Below, one piece after another: positions 55,033 through 64,000 of a stretch of 64,000 nucleotides of DNA. Made by a program: the position numbers and the translations under genes. Source of the stretch: Bacillus cytotoxicus (lineage in GTDB: Bacteria > Bacillota > Bacilli > Bacillales > Bacillaceae_G); assembly GCF_023715645.1 (NCBI RefSeq), contig NZ_JAMBOP010000016.1, positions 1 through 64,000 of the forward strand, in the 5' to 3' direction. The notes below the pieces were generated by a model. It was not told where the DNA came from. It did not search any database and saw nothing but the letters and a program-made list of their open reading frames with translations. The stretch's first letter is position 1, and each line of letters starts with the position of its first letter.

Positions 55033-55971
55033 GTGAACAACTTATGGATATTTGGTTTTGAAGCACTGTGGAGCCCAATCTTTTTTCTTTTTATATTAGC
55101 TATTGTAATTGGTTATTTTGTGATTATTGGAAAGTATAGACATCGTTTTCCAAATGGGGAAAAAGTAAGTAAACGGAAAATTTTTTATTTTACAAGTGGA
55201 ATGTTCCTTTTATATTTAGTTAAAGGGGGACCTATCGACTTACTTGGACATATTGTGTTTAGTGCGCATATGTTAGAAATGGCAATCATGTACATTGTTG
55301 TACCGCCATTATTATTACTGGGGTTACCAATATGGTTGTTTGAGTATATAACATCATTTCGATTGATGCGTATTATGTTACGCATATGGGCGAATCCTCT
55401 TATTGCATTAATTGTTTTTAATGGGTTCTTTTCGATGTATCATTTACCAATTGTCTTTGATACGGTAAAACAAAGCGAAATTGGACATCCAATTATTCTG
55501 GCTGTATTGTTTTTTATGGCAATTATGTTATGGTGGCCGATATTTAATCCGTTACCACAATATCAAACATTAAGTGATATCAAAAAAATTGGTTATATGT
55601 TTGCTAATGGGATGCTATTAACACCGGCTTGTGCGCTTATTATTTTTGCTAATGAGCCGTTATTTGTGACATATACAGATCCAAGCACATGGATGAAGGC
55701 GATGGAGCTTTGCGTACCGGTTGGAACATTATCTAATTTAAATATTACGGGTCCTGATTTCTTACATTGGATTCCTGTTTTAGAGGATCAGAAAACAGGA
55801 GGAATTGTAATGAAGATTATTCAAGAAATTGTATACGGCACAGTCATTGGGTATGTTTTCTTTTCGTGGGCGCGTAAAGAACGGAAAAAGGACGCTGAAC
55901 AAATCCATGCATTACCCCCGTATTTGCAATCTCAAGCATCTGTCACTGATAGCAAGGTCTCACCAAGATAA
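55033..55971 (+). CDS. ctaG: Cytochrome caa3 oxidase assembly factor CtaG
   Basis: A 312-residue membrane protein of the caa3_CtaG family with seven or so helices, needed for CuB/oxidase assembly in B. subtilis. Starts MNNLWIFGFEALWSPIFF. GTG 55033 with GGGAGGG upstream is chosen because the in-frame ATG 54985 lies in the loop of the preceding hairpin and would add a hydrophilic stub. His-containing HMLEMAIMYIVVPPL is conserved. Confidence 0.92.
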   Translation: MNNLWIFGFEALWSPIFFLFILAIVIGYFVIIGKYRHRFPNGEKVSKRKIFYFTSGMFLLYLVKGGPIDLLGHIVFSAHMLEMAIMYIVVPPLLLLGLPIWLFEYITSFRLMRIMLRIWANPLIALIVFNGFFSMYHLPIVFDTVKQSEIGHPIILAVLFFMAIMLWWPIFNPLPQYQTLSDIKKIGYMFANGMLLTPACALIIFANEPLFVTYTDPSTWMKAMELCVPVGTLSNLNITGPDFLHWIPVLEDQKTGGIVMKIIQEIVYGTVIGYVFFSWARKERKKDAEQIHALPPYLQSQASVTDSKVSPR

Positions 55972-56024
55972 AGTGAAATTTCTCTCAGCAGGAAAGCTTA
56001 CTGTCCAAGAATAGCGAGGTAAAT
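55967..56024 (+). repeat. Repeat B, copy 2, starting in the ctaG stop codon
   Basis: The ctaG TAA forms part of GATAAAGTGAAATTTCTCTC, followed by AGCTTACTGTCCAAGAATAG and CGAGGTAAA. Parallel to copy 1 at the pycA stop. Confidence 0.65.
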
Positions 56025-56034
56025 TTACTAAATG

Positions 56035-56070
56035 AAAAGAAGGTGTACCGTCGTGTACACCTTCTTTTCA
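56035..56070 (+). terminator. Terminator of the cta operon
   Basis: AAAAGAAGGTGTAC and GTACACCTTCTTTT form a perfect 14-bp stem. Confidence 0.93.
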
Positions 56071-56252
56071 TTTGTCGACATATAAGCAGCTGCTATGCAG
56101 AATACAACATGACTGTTACTTGCTTGCTCCCTTTGTTTTAAACCACGCATGTGGTAGGAAAAGGACCTGACCGCTTCTATGCATGGTCAGATGCTCTCGT
56201 CCCCCTAAAAGGAAAGGAGTTTTATGTCGTTTTTTTACGTGTATATAGCGGA
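56068..56252 (-). repeat. Repeat A, copy 12
   Basis: Core CACGCATGTGGTAGGAAAAG, GACCGCTTCTATGCATGGTC and TCTCGTCCCCCTAAAA; the left end is abutted by the cta terminator, and the right end GTTTTTTTACGTGTATATAG is diverged. Confidence 0.8.
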
Positions 56253-56271
56253 ACTCGTAGAAAGCTTTTCT

Positions 56272-56637
56272 TTATTCAATAATTGCTAAATCTTGCAACT
56301 CTTTTTCGATGTTTTGAAGTAACTGTTCGCTTTTTTGAAGAACATTTTTCGGGAAACTTTCGTTCTCTCCATATTCCACGCCATGTGGATAATAATGTTT
56401 ACCAAGAAGAGGCTTTAATAACTTAATACGGGCATGTCGCCCGCCAATATCTCCTTCTATCGCAAAACCTTGTACACGTAAATAGTATACATCATTCAGT
56501 ATTTCAAATTTATAGTCGTATGTAACTCGCTCGTAATCCCATTGCCCAGCTAGTACAAAGTGATGATTGTCCATTACCTCAGTAAGAAGAGTGAAGTCAA
56601 CAATTACGCCTTCAAGTTTCGTATTTGTAAATTGCAT
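56272..56637 (-). CDS. YugN-like family protein
   Basis: A 121-residue soluble protein (MQFTNTKLEGVIVDFTLLTE start) resembling the YugN family: GQWDYERVTYDYKFEI, YYLRVQGFAIEGDI and HYYPHGVEYGE. AAGGAGG lies before the ATG. Function unknown. It is an extra gene between ctaG and ylbC relative to the cta/ylb core. Confidence 0.82.
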   Translation of the reverse strand: MQFTNTKLEGVIVDFTLLTEVMDNHHFVLAGQWDYERVTYDYKFEILNDVYYLRVQGFAIEGDIGGRHARIKLLKPLLGKHYYPHGVEYGENESFPKNVLQKSEQLLQNIEKELQDLAIIE

Positions 56638-56848
56638 GAAATAGCCTCCTTATTATAAACATAGAATCGCTTGAATTTATAATAGTACGAATAGTGAGAA
56701 AACGCAATTCATTATAGAGAGAAAAGGGAGAATGTCTGATTTTATAAAAGAAGTATGATATAGTGAACATAGTGTGGTACACACAAAATGGGAAAACAGT
56801 TTTGTTTGTGTATACCTCAATTTCATGGCTATTCAGGAGGTATATAAT

Positions 56849-57886
56849 TTGAAAAAGTTGTTTCGTATTATCATGATTACAATTCTTATTTTAGCAATTG
56901 ACTTATACGGGAAATTACTCGTTTCTCAATATATATTTCAATCTCCTCAGATAAAAAAAGAACATAAAATTGTGAAAACAAAAAAAGATAAAGAGATTAA
57001 GGGAGTACCAGAAACAATTCCTGAGTTACTTGGTAGTGATTCTGAGGTTTTATTAGCAAACTTAGGGGAACCAGCACGAATCGAGGCATCAGCATATGGT
57101 TATGAGTGGTGGGTATATAATCAAGACTTATCGAAATATGTGCAATTTGGAATTAAAGAACATAAAATTGTTACGATTTATGTTGGTGGAGAGAAAGTGA
57201 GTGTTTCACCATTTCATATTGGTGAAAAGTATGAAGATATTTATAAAAAAAATCCGTTTTCATATGAAATTTCACTAAAAATGGGGAAAAATAGCTACCA
57301 ATTCGAATTATCGGATGTTGAACTTACAGAGCAACCACTCGTTTCTACAGAAGAGGGATGGGCGCAATTATATTTTGATCATTTCACACATAAACTTGTT
57401 GGTGTTCGTTATATGGATGATGAAACGCTAATCAAACAAAAGCCGTATCAACTCGTTTCTTCTGGAGAATTAACGAATCCACAGCCATTATCACCAGAAC
57501 AAATGAAACAAGTTGAACAAGGGAATGCACAGCAAATTTTAGATTTAACAAATGTCATTCGAAGCCGTTACCATCTTCCATTATTAGTATGGGACCAACA
57601 AACAGCAGTAGTAGCATTTGAACATAGTAAAGACATGAAAGATAACAACTATTTTTCTCATGATTCACCTTCGTTTGGCACATTAGGAGATCGTTTACAA
57701 AAAGGCAATGTATCATTTCAGCTAGCTGGGGAAAACATTGCGGCGCAGCATAGTGATGCAATCACAGCGGTCCAAGGATGGTTAAATAGTGAAGGGCATC
57801 GAAAGAATTTACTAAACGAACAATTCACTAGTTTAGGAATTGGCGTATATGATAAATTTTATACGCAAAATTTTATTCAGAAGTAG
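56849..57886 (+). CDS. ylbC: YlbC, CAP-domain (SCP-like) protein
   Basis: A 345-residue exported or membrane-anchored protein. N-terminal hydrophobic anchor (IIMITILILAIDLYGKLLV, about 7-25), a CAP-associated N-terminal domain (about 55-190) and a C-terminal CAP domain (about 225-340) with HSKDMKDNNYFSH and AGENIAAQHSD. The substrate is unknown. TTG 56849 is preceded by AGGAGG at 8 nt, whereas ATG 56774 has no ribosome site; the resulting length matches B. subtilis YlbC. Confidence 0.9.
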   Translation: MKKLFRIIMITILILAIDLYGKLLVSQYIFQSPQIKKEHKIVKTKKDKEIKGVPETIPELLGSDSEVLLANLGEPARIEASAYGYEWWVYNQDLSKYVQFGIKEHKIVTIYVGGEKVSVSPFHIGEKYEDIYKKNPFSYEISLKMGKNSYQFELSDVELTEQPLVSTEEGWAQLYFDHFTHKLVGVRYMDDETLIKQKPYQLVSSGELTNPQPLSPEQMKQVEQGNAQQILDLTNVIRSRYHLPLLVWDQQTAVVAFEHSKDMKDNNYFSHDSPSFGTLGDRLQKGNVSFQLAGENIAAQHSDAITAVQGWLNSEGHRKNLLNEQFTSLGIGVYDKFYTQNFIQK

Positions 57887-57908
57887 GGTGTATGGATTGC
57901 CTAAAAAT

Positions 57909-57933
57909 AGGCGAACCATGCGCCTTTTTTTTC
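57909..57933 (+). terminator. Terminator after ylbC
   Basis: AGGCG and CGCCT pair around AACCATG, followed by a T8 run. Confidence 0.75.
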
Positions 57934-57978
57934 TTACAATATAGTAAAAAGATACATCTGATGGGGTGGGTGATTGTA

Positions 57979-58392
57979 ATGACAACAGTGAAAGGAGATT
58001 TACATCCTTCTATTCAAAAGTTCAAAGAGTTTGTACGTCAGCATCCAAAGATGGTTCATGACGTTCGAAATGGAAAGAAATCATGGCAACAGTTTTACGA
58101 AGAATGGTATTTACTTGGAGAAGAAGATGGTGTATGGAATCACTACAAAGTAAACGGAGAGATTGTTCCTCCTTCTGTACAAGAAGAGAGCGGAGAAAAT
58201 TCAGGGGATCTTATGGGACAAATGGTATCGTTTTTTAAAAAAATAGATGTGGAACAGGTGCAGCAACATTTAGCGAATATGACTACAGCTATTGGAAGTG
58301 TACAACAGGTTATTCAACAGTTTCGAGGGAATCAGACAACAAAGCAACAGCGAAATTCCGAAAATAATCCGTTTTTCTTTCAAAAAGATTAG
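57979..58392 (+). CDS. ylbD: YlbD-like spore coat protein
   Basis: A 137-residue protein, Gln-rich towards the C terminus, of the YlbD coat family (IQKFKEFVRQHPKMVHDVRN, KKSWQQFYEEWYLLGEED). B. subtilis YlbD is a spore coat component. ATG 57979 is preceded by GGGTGGGTG; the earlier frame start at 57892 covers the ylbC terminator and is rejected. It probably forms an operon with ylbE. Confidence 0.85.
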   Translation: MTTVKGDLHPSIQKFKEFVRQHPKMVHDVRNGKKSWQQFYEEWYLLGEEDGVWNHYKVNGEIVPPSVQEESGENSGDLMGQMVSFFKKIDVEQVQQHLANMTTAIGSVQQVIQQFRGNQTTKQQRNSENNPFFFQKD

Positions 58393-58403
58393 GAGGAAGA
58401 GTG

Positions 58404-58649
58404 ATGAGAGCAGAACTCATCGAATTTGTAAGGTCGAATGAAGATTTACAGAAATATATTCGTGAACAGCCGTATTGGTATCGGAGACTTTCTAGAAATC
58501 CAAGTGAAAAAGAAGCATTTGAATTAGCAGCTATGCAACATTTTAAAAAGACGATCCCGGATAAGGTAGCTAAGTTTCAAAATCAATTATCCGTTGCTTC
58601 TCTTATGATAGACATGTTTCAATATATGAAACAGCAAAATGTTAATTAA
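58404..58649 (+). CDS. ylbE: YlbE-like protein
   Basis: An 81-residue helical protein (LQKYIREQPYWYRRLSRNPS) in the ylbD-ylbE order. AGGAGG is 7 nt before ATG 58404; the adjacent GTG is less well spaced. Function unknown. Confidence 0.88.
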   Translation: MRAELIEFVRSNEDLQKYIREQPYWYRRLSRNPSEKEAFELAAMQHFKKTIPDKVAKFQNQLSVASLMIDMFQYMKQQNVN

Positions 58650-58725
58650 TTAGGAGTAAAAACTATGTCCGTCATGCGAAACTTTTGTTACAATAAAAAT
58701 GGACTATAGAAAAAGGAGTTACAGC

Positions 58726-59298
58726 ATGACGGAAATTTGTTTAGTACGACATGGACAAACTGATTGGAATTTTCAAGAAATTATTCAAGGAAGAGAAGAT
58801 ATTCCTTTAAATGAAATTGGGAAAAAACAAGCAAGTCAAAGTGCAACAGCTTTAAAAGCTGAATCATGGGATATCATCGTTAGTAGTCCGCTAGTAAGAG
58901 CACACGAAACAGCACAAGCTATTGCTAATGCGGCGAAAATAGATACAATTCACCTTGATGAACGTTTTATAGAACGGAATTTTGGAGTAGCATCAGGAAA
59001 GCCGGTTGCTGAAGTTAGACAGTTTATTACAGATGGTAACGTAGAAGGAATGGAAACGGATCAAGAAATTGTGGAGCGGTGTTTTGCAGCATTAAAAGAT
59101 GTCGCCGAAAAATATATGGGGAAACGTATAATTATTGTTGCACATTCCCACGCAATTAAAGCGATGTTACACGCTATTTCTCCAGAAGAAATTACATTTC
59201 AAACATCATTACAAAATGCATGTATTAGTTATGTAAGAGAAATAGAAGGAACATGGGAAGTTATGAAGTACAATATTGCTGAACATATTTGTCTATAA
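58726..59298 (+). CDS. Histidine phosphatase family protein
   Basis: A 190-residue phosphoglycerate-mutase-like phosphatase: catalytic RHG in CLVRHGQTDWN (5-15), GREDIPLNEIG, SSPLVRAHETAQ (about 57-68), ERNFG, and VAHSHAIKAML (about 142-152) with the second His. It probably acts on a small phosphoester. ATG 58726 is preceded by AAAAAGGAG. It is inserted between ylbE and ylbF relative to B. subtilis. Confidence 0.88.
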   Translation: MTEICLVRHGQTDWNFQEIIQGREDIPLNEIGKKQASQSATALKAESWDIIVSSPLVRAHETAQAIANAAKIDTIHLDERFIERNFGVASGKPVAEVRQFITDGNVEGMETDQEIVERCFAALKDVAEKYMGKRIIIVAHSHAIKAMLHAISPEEITFQTSLQNACISYVREIEGTWEVMKYNIAEHICL

Positions 59299-59500
59299 TC
59301 TATATGAATCCATCTTGCTTTTTCGACATATAAATTGATGCTATGCAGAAAAAAGGAGCTGTACTTGCTTTCTTTTTTTTGTTTGAACTTCGCATGTGGA
59401 AGAAAAAGGCCTTGACCGCTTCTATGCATGGTCAGATGCTCTCGCCCACCGAAAAAGTATGGTTTTATATCGGTTTTTAATTTGGATTTATATATATCCG
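59298..59500 (-). repeat. Repeat A, copy 13
   Basis: Full copy: left end TATATGAATCCATCTTGCTT, core CTTCGCATGTGGAAGAAAAA and GACCGCTTCTATGCATGGTC, right end TTTTTAATTTGGATTTATAT. It lies between the phosphatase stop and ylbF. Confidence 0.85.
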
Positions 59501-59566
59501 AATAAGGTGGTAAAATTAGTAGTTCTGCTATAAATGTGATATGATTAATATTCGGAGGTGTCTCTC

Positions 59567-60019
59567 ATGATTGTAGCGACGCTAGAGAGCGTAATGATTT
59601 TAGACAAGTCTGAACAACTTGCAAAGGCAGTTGTTCTTTCAGATATAGCAGAGCAGTACCGTAAGTGCTACCATGTATTGCAACAAGATCCAGAAGTACA
59701 AATGTTAATTCAGCAATTTACAGCATTGAAAGAGCGTTATGAAGAAGTGCAGCGGTTTGAGAAATATCATCCTGACTATACATCTGTATCGAAACAAATG
59801 CGGGAGTTAAAACGAGCGGTAGATTTGCATGAAAAAATAGCTGCTTTTAAAAAAGCAGAAAATGATTTGCAAAAGTTATTGGATGAGATTAGTGTAATTA
59901 TAGGAGCTGAAATCTCTCCTGCTATTAAGGTTCCGACAGGTAATCCATTTTTTGATGCAGGTGGTTGTGGAGGCGGTTGTGGCTCTGGTGGTAGTTGTGG
60001 ATGTAAAAAAACGGGGTAA
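59567..60019 (+). CDS. ylbF: YlbF, regulator of competence, sporulation and RNA processing
   Basis: A 150-residue member of the YlbF/YmcA family. With YmcA and YaaT it forms the Y-complex that accelerates Spo0A phosphorylation and acts with RNase Y. Helical core about 5-115; the C terminus has six Cys in Gly-rich spacing (GGCGGGCGSGGSCGC, about 133-147), fitting the Fe-S clusters reported for the complex. ATG 59567 is preceded by CGGAGG. Confidence 0.92.
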   Translation: MIVATLESVMILDKSEQLAKAVVLSDIAEQYRKCYHVLQQDPEVQMLIQQFTALKERYEEVQRFEKYHPDYTSVSKQMRELKRAVDLHEKIAAFKKAENDLQKLLDEISVIIGAEISPAIKVPTGNPFFDAGGCGGGCGSGGSCGCKKTG

Positions 60020-60034
60020 TCTGCCCCGTTTTTT
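60010..60034 (+). terminator. Terminator overlapping the ylbF stop
   Basis: AACGGGG and CCCCGTT pair with the stop codon in the loop region, followed by T's. Confidence 0.85.
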
Positions 60035-60187
60035 AGAGTATAGAAGAAAAAAGACTACAAGAAATGGCTTCCGTTTTTTAAATATTTGAAAATCGATAAG
60101 AAAATCTTCGTCGGTCCGTAAATATGGGATGAATTTCTGTGGTTTATTGTGAAATAAATGAATGATATTAAATAAAAGGAGAACATT

Positions 60188-60463
60188 ATGTTTGGGCAAC
60201 GACAAAGTATGATTGTCTATCTAAATTCCTTAAAGCATGCTAAAATTTTAAGGAAATATGGAAACATTCATTACATATCGAAACGGTTTAAATATGCTGT
60301 TGTATATTGTGATATGGAGCAATTAGAACATATGATGCAAAAATTAAATAAACTTCCGTTTGTAAAAAAAATCGAGCCGTCTTATCGACCCTTTTTAAAA
60401 ACGGAGTTCGAAAATTCCAGACCAGATCGTGCAAAAGAATATGATTACAATAAGATGGATTAA
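60188..60463 (+). CDS. ylbG: YlbG, UPF0298 family
   Basis: A 91-residue protein ([40 protein letters not shown]) of UPF0298. AAAGGAG is before ATG 60188. Function unknown; conserved after ylbF. Confidence 0.92.
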   Translation: MFGQRQSMIVYLNSLKHAKILRKYGNIHYISKRFKYAVVYCDMEQLEHMMQKLNKLPFVKKIEPSYRPFLKTEFENSRPDRAKEYDYNKMD

Positions 60464-60491
60464 AATCCCACCAAATTTGGTGGGATTTTTT
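60463..60491. terminator. Terminator after ylbG
   Basis: AAATCCCACCA and TGGTGGGATTT pair, followed by TTT; it also lies at the end of the convergent YlbA-like gene. Confidence 0.88.
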
Positions 60492-60503
60492 GTAATATTC
60501 ATC

Positions 60504-60893
60504 TTATCGCATCGGTGGAATAAAATTGTTCATTCGTAAAATACCGATGAGATGATTAAAGTATAGTTCATTTTCTGGAAATGTAGTAGATGGTTTTACA
60601 GTAAAAGAAACAACTTTTTTTCCAATTTGTTCAGCCGTTTCTTCAAATAAAGTAATTCGCTTGCTTTTTTTATCTGTTAATACAGGGATCCCTTCTCGAC
60701 ATATGTATAAAGGTTGGAAATCGCCTACTGTCGTGGGCTGAAGAACAACGACGAGAGAGCATACCGCTTTGTCGTTTTTCGAAGTATTAAATTGTAGCAT
60801 ATGCGATACTCGATGTTTGTTTGCTTTTGCAATTTCGAGTAATTCGTATAAATCGGAGTATCCTTCTCCTAGTTCAATAAAACGTTGAATCAT
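60504..60893 (-). CDS. YlbA-like uncharacterised protein (DUF7147)
   Basis: A 129-residue protein starting MIQRFIELGEGYSDLYELLE, with a beta-rich middle (CSLVVVLQPTTVGDFQPLYI). It resembles B. subtilis YlbA, sometimes mislabelled methylthioribose kinase; the length is far too short for that enzyme. GAGGAGG precedes ATG 60893. Function unknown. Confidence 0.75.
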   Translation of the reverse strand: MIQRFIELGEGYSDLYELLEIAKANKHRVSHMLQFNTSKNDKAVCSLVVVLQPTTVGDFQPLYICREGIPVLTDKKSKRITLFEETAEQIGKKVVSFTVKPSTTFPENELYFNHLIGILRMNNFIPPMR

Positions 60894-60952
60894 GTCTTTT
60901 CCTCCTCTTTCTTTTACTGTATCATTTCATTTCCAAGATGAAAAGAAGACAA

Positions 60953-60980
60953 AGAAAAAAAACCCTGCCGAGGCAGGGCC
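60953..60980 (-). terminator. Minus-strand terminator of the candidate small RNA
   Basis: CCCTGCC and GGCAGGG pair (60963-60978) and on the minus strand run into T10. No annotated minus-strand gene ends here except the candidate below. Confidence 0.8.
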
Positions 60981-61110
60981 CTTCTTATACTAGCATGGCT
61001 AGCAAGAAGGCAAAGGGAGAGGAGAAACCGGAGGAAGAACTTATGGGGAAACGTAAGTCTTCTCCGCGGTTGGCAACAACATCAAAGGTGATGTTGTTAT
61101 ATTTATTTAT
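60953..61110 (-). ncRNA. Candidate structured C-rich small RNA or small-protein gene
   Basis: Reading the minus strand from about 61110: AACAACATC / GATGTTGTT hairpin (61072-61097), then pyrimidine-rich tracts with CTTCCTCCGG and CTCCTCTCCC that could mask Shine-Dalgarno sequences. A CCTTCTT / AAGAAGG hairpin enclosing CTAGC / GCTAG (60979-61009) and the terminator above follow. A minus-strand frame also ends at 60985, exactly before the terminator, so a small protein is an alternative. No clear promoter was found, so the 5' end is unknown. Confidence 0.4.
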
Positions 61111-61213
61111 CCCCAAACTGTATGAAGATATACATAGTAAAATTAAATTTTCTCTTTTCCTTTTTATTTTTCTTTCGTATGTTTTATGATAGGATAAAAA
61201 AGGTGAATATACA

Positions 61214-61268
61214 TAAAGTGAAACTTTCATCAATGGAGGTATTACTACCCACAAATAGCGAGGGGTAG
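61214..61268 (+). repeat. Repeat B, copy 3
   Basis: ATAAAGTGAAACTTTCATC, then GGAGGTATTACTACCCACAA and ATAGCGAGGGG. Here it is not at a gene stop codon. Confidence 0.65.
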
Positions 61269-61302
61269 TTGTACTTACACAAAAATGATTTATATGAACA
61301 TT

Positions 61303-61500
61303 TGTTATATGAATTCATTTTGACTTTTCGACATATAGATTGCTGCTATGTAGAAAACAGGAGCCTGCACTTGCTTTCTTCCTCTGCTGGAACTTCGCAT
61401 GTGGCAGAAAAAGGACCTGACCGCTTCTATGCTAGCCAGATGCTTTCGTCCGCCTGAAAAGAATGGTTTTATGTCGTTTTTTAACTTGGATTGATATAGA
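61303..61500 (-). repeat. Repeat A, copy 14
   Basis: Left end TATATGAATTCATTTTGACT, core CTTCGCATGTGGCAGAAAAA and GACCGCTTCTATGCTAGCCA, right end TTTTTAACTTGGATTGATAT. It ends about 25 bp before the rsmD start. Confidence 0.85.
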
Positions 61501-61524
61501 AAGAGATAAAGGTAGTGAAAAATT

Positions 61525-63803
<2,279 letters not shown>

Positions 63804-63912
63804 TTTATATCCCCCCCTTTGTCCTAAATGTTCATTTCAGTATACGAGGATACATAGTGAAATTAGACCATAAGTATAAAAAGAGAGTGAAAAATTTTTG
63901 AGGGTGAAGAAG

Positions 63913-64000
63913 ATGAATGAACCGAAAATTGGGTTAGCGCTTGGGTCAGGTGGTGCGAAAGGATTTGCGCATGTTGGTGTTATTAAAGTACTACAAGAAG
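63913..64000 (+). CDS. ylbK: Patatin-like phospholipase family protein YlbK (partial)
   Basis: Only the first 29 residues are in the window, cut by the right edge. MNEPKIGLALGSGGAKGFAH contains the oxyanion motif of patatin-like/RssA phospholipases (GSGGAKG). GAGGGTGAAG precedes ATG 63913; a GTG at 63904 is in frame but overlaps that site. Position after ylbJ matches B. subtilis ylbK. The catalytic GxSxG and Asp lie beyond the window. Confidence 0.88.
   Translation, partial: MNEPKIGLALGSGGAKGFAHVGVIKVLQE

Noticed and set aside
60938-61189. 83-codon plus-strand frame beginning in the Lys/Glu-rich stretch
   Set aside because: No ribosome site; it crosses a terminator hairpin at its start and changes abruptly from charged to hydrophobic sequence.
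61269-61457. 62-codon frame upstream of rsmD
   Set aside because: Produced by repeat A copy 14; no start signals.

Overview
The window is chromosomal DNA of a low-GC, spore-forming Firmicute, almost certainly a member of the Bacillus cereus group. The gene order follows the Bacillus subtilis blocks ykuE-ykuV, ktrC-rnjA-rpoY-ykrA-def-pdhABCD, SR1-tgl/speA-yktA-yktB-ykzI-yktC, ylaF-ylaN-ftsW-pycA, ctaA/ctaBCDEFG and ylbC-ylbK. It adds genes that B. subtilis lacks at these places (ppx-ppk, a YjcZ-like spore peptide). Intergenic regions are loaded with short non-coding repeats. No rRNA, tRNA, CRISPR array, prophage or complete insertion sequence is visible. Species assignment is inference from protein recall and synteny.

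Layout: 1-350 holds decayed mobile DNA (a group II intron domain V and an IS200/IS605-type right end). 692-4437 encodes polyphosphate turnover (ppx, ppk). 4446-4893 is a tandem pair of dispersed repeats. 4935-16833 is the yku block: phosphoesterase, dienoyl-CoA reductase, a degenerate EAL protein, the AbrB antirepressor AbbA, c-di-AMP receptor DarB, CcpC, the acetylated-DAP lysine pathway dapH-dapL, and the redox pair ykuU-ykuV. 16933-23177 holds a CydB-like membrane protein, KtrC, RNase J1, RNA polymerase epsilon, a HAD phosphatase and peptide deformylase. 23746-28637 is the pyruvate dehydrogenase operon. 29017-36280 contains small conserved genes, the dual-function RNA SR1/SR1P, spore transglutaminase, arginine decarboxylase and the ykt genes. 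36422-44292 runs from typA through the yla genes to ftsW. 44862-55971 has pyruvate carboxylase and the heme A/cytochrome caa3 oxidase cluster. 56272-64000 is the ylb region (spore and competence factors, rsmD, coaD, ylbJ, ylbK).

How it fits together: much of the window manages the pyruvate node and respiration (PDH, pyruvate carboxylase, caa3 oxidase, CcpC control of the TCA cycle, SR1/SR1P). Three encoded proteins or their orthologues are tied to c-di-AMP (DarB, its partner PycA, and KtrC). A second theme is the sporulation transition: AbbA, the YlbF complex, Tgl, YlbD, YlbJ and YjcZ.

The most unusual content is non-coding. About fourteen copies of one repeat core occur in nearly every long intergenic gap. 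Two copies sit inside miniature elements with 5'-GTAA ends and perfect 8-bp target duplications. One copy carries a nested 139-bp miniature element and another a nested 125-bp palindromic element. A second family begins inside gene stop codons. A structured C-rich locus at 60953-61100 may be an unrecognised small RNA. No complete new multi-gene system was found; the candidates for novelty are these repeats and RNAs.
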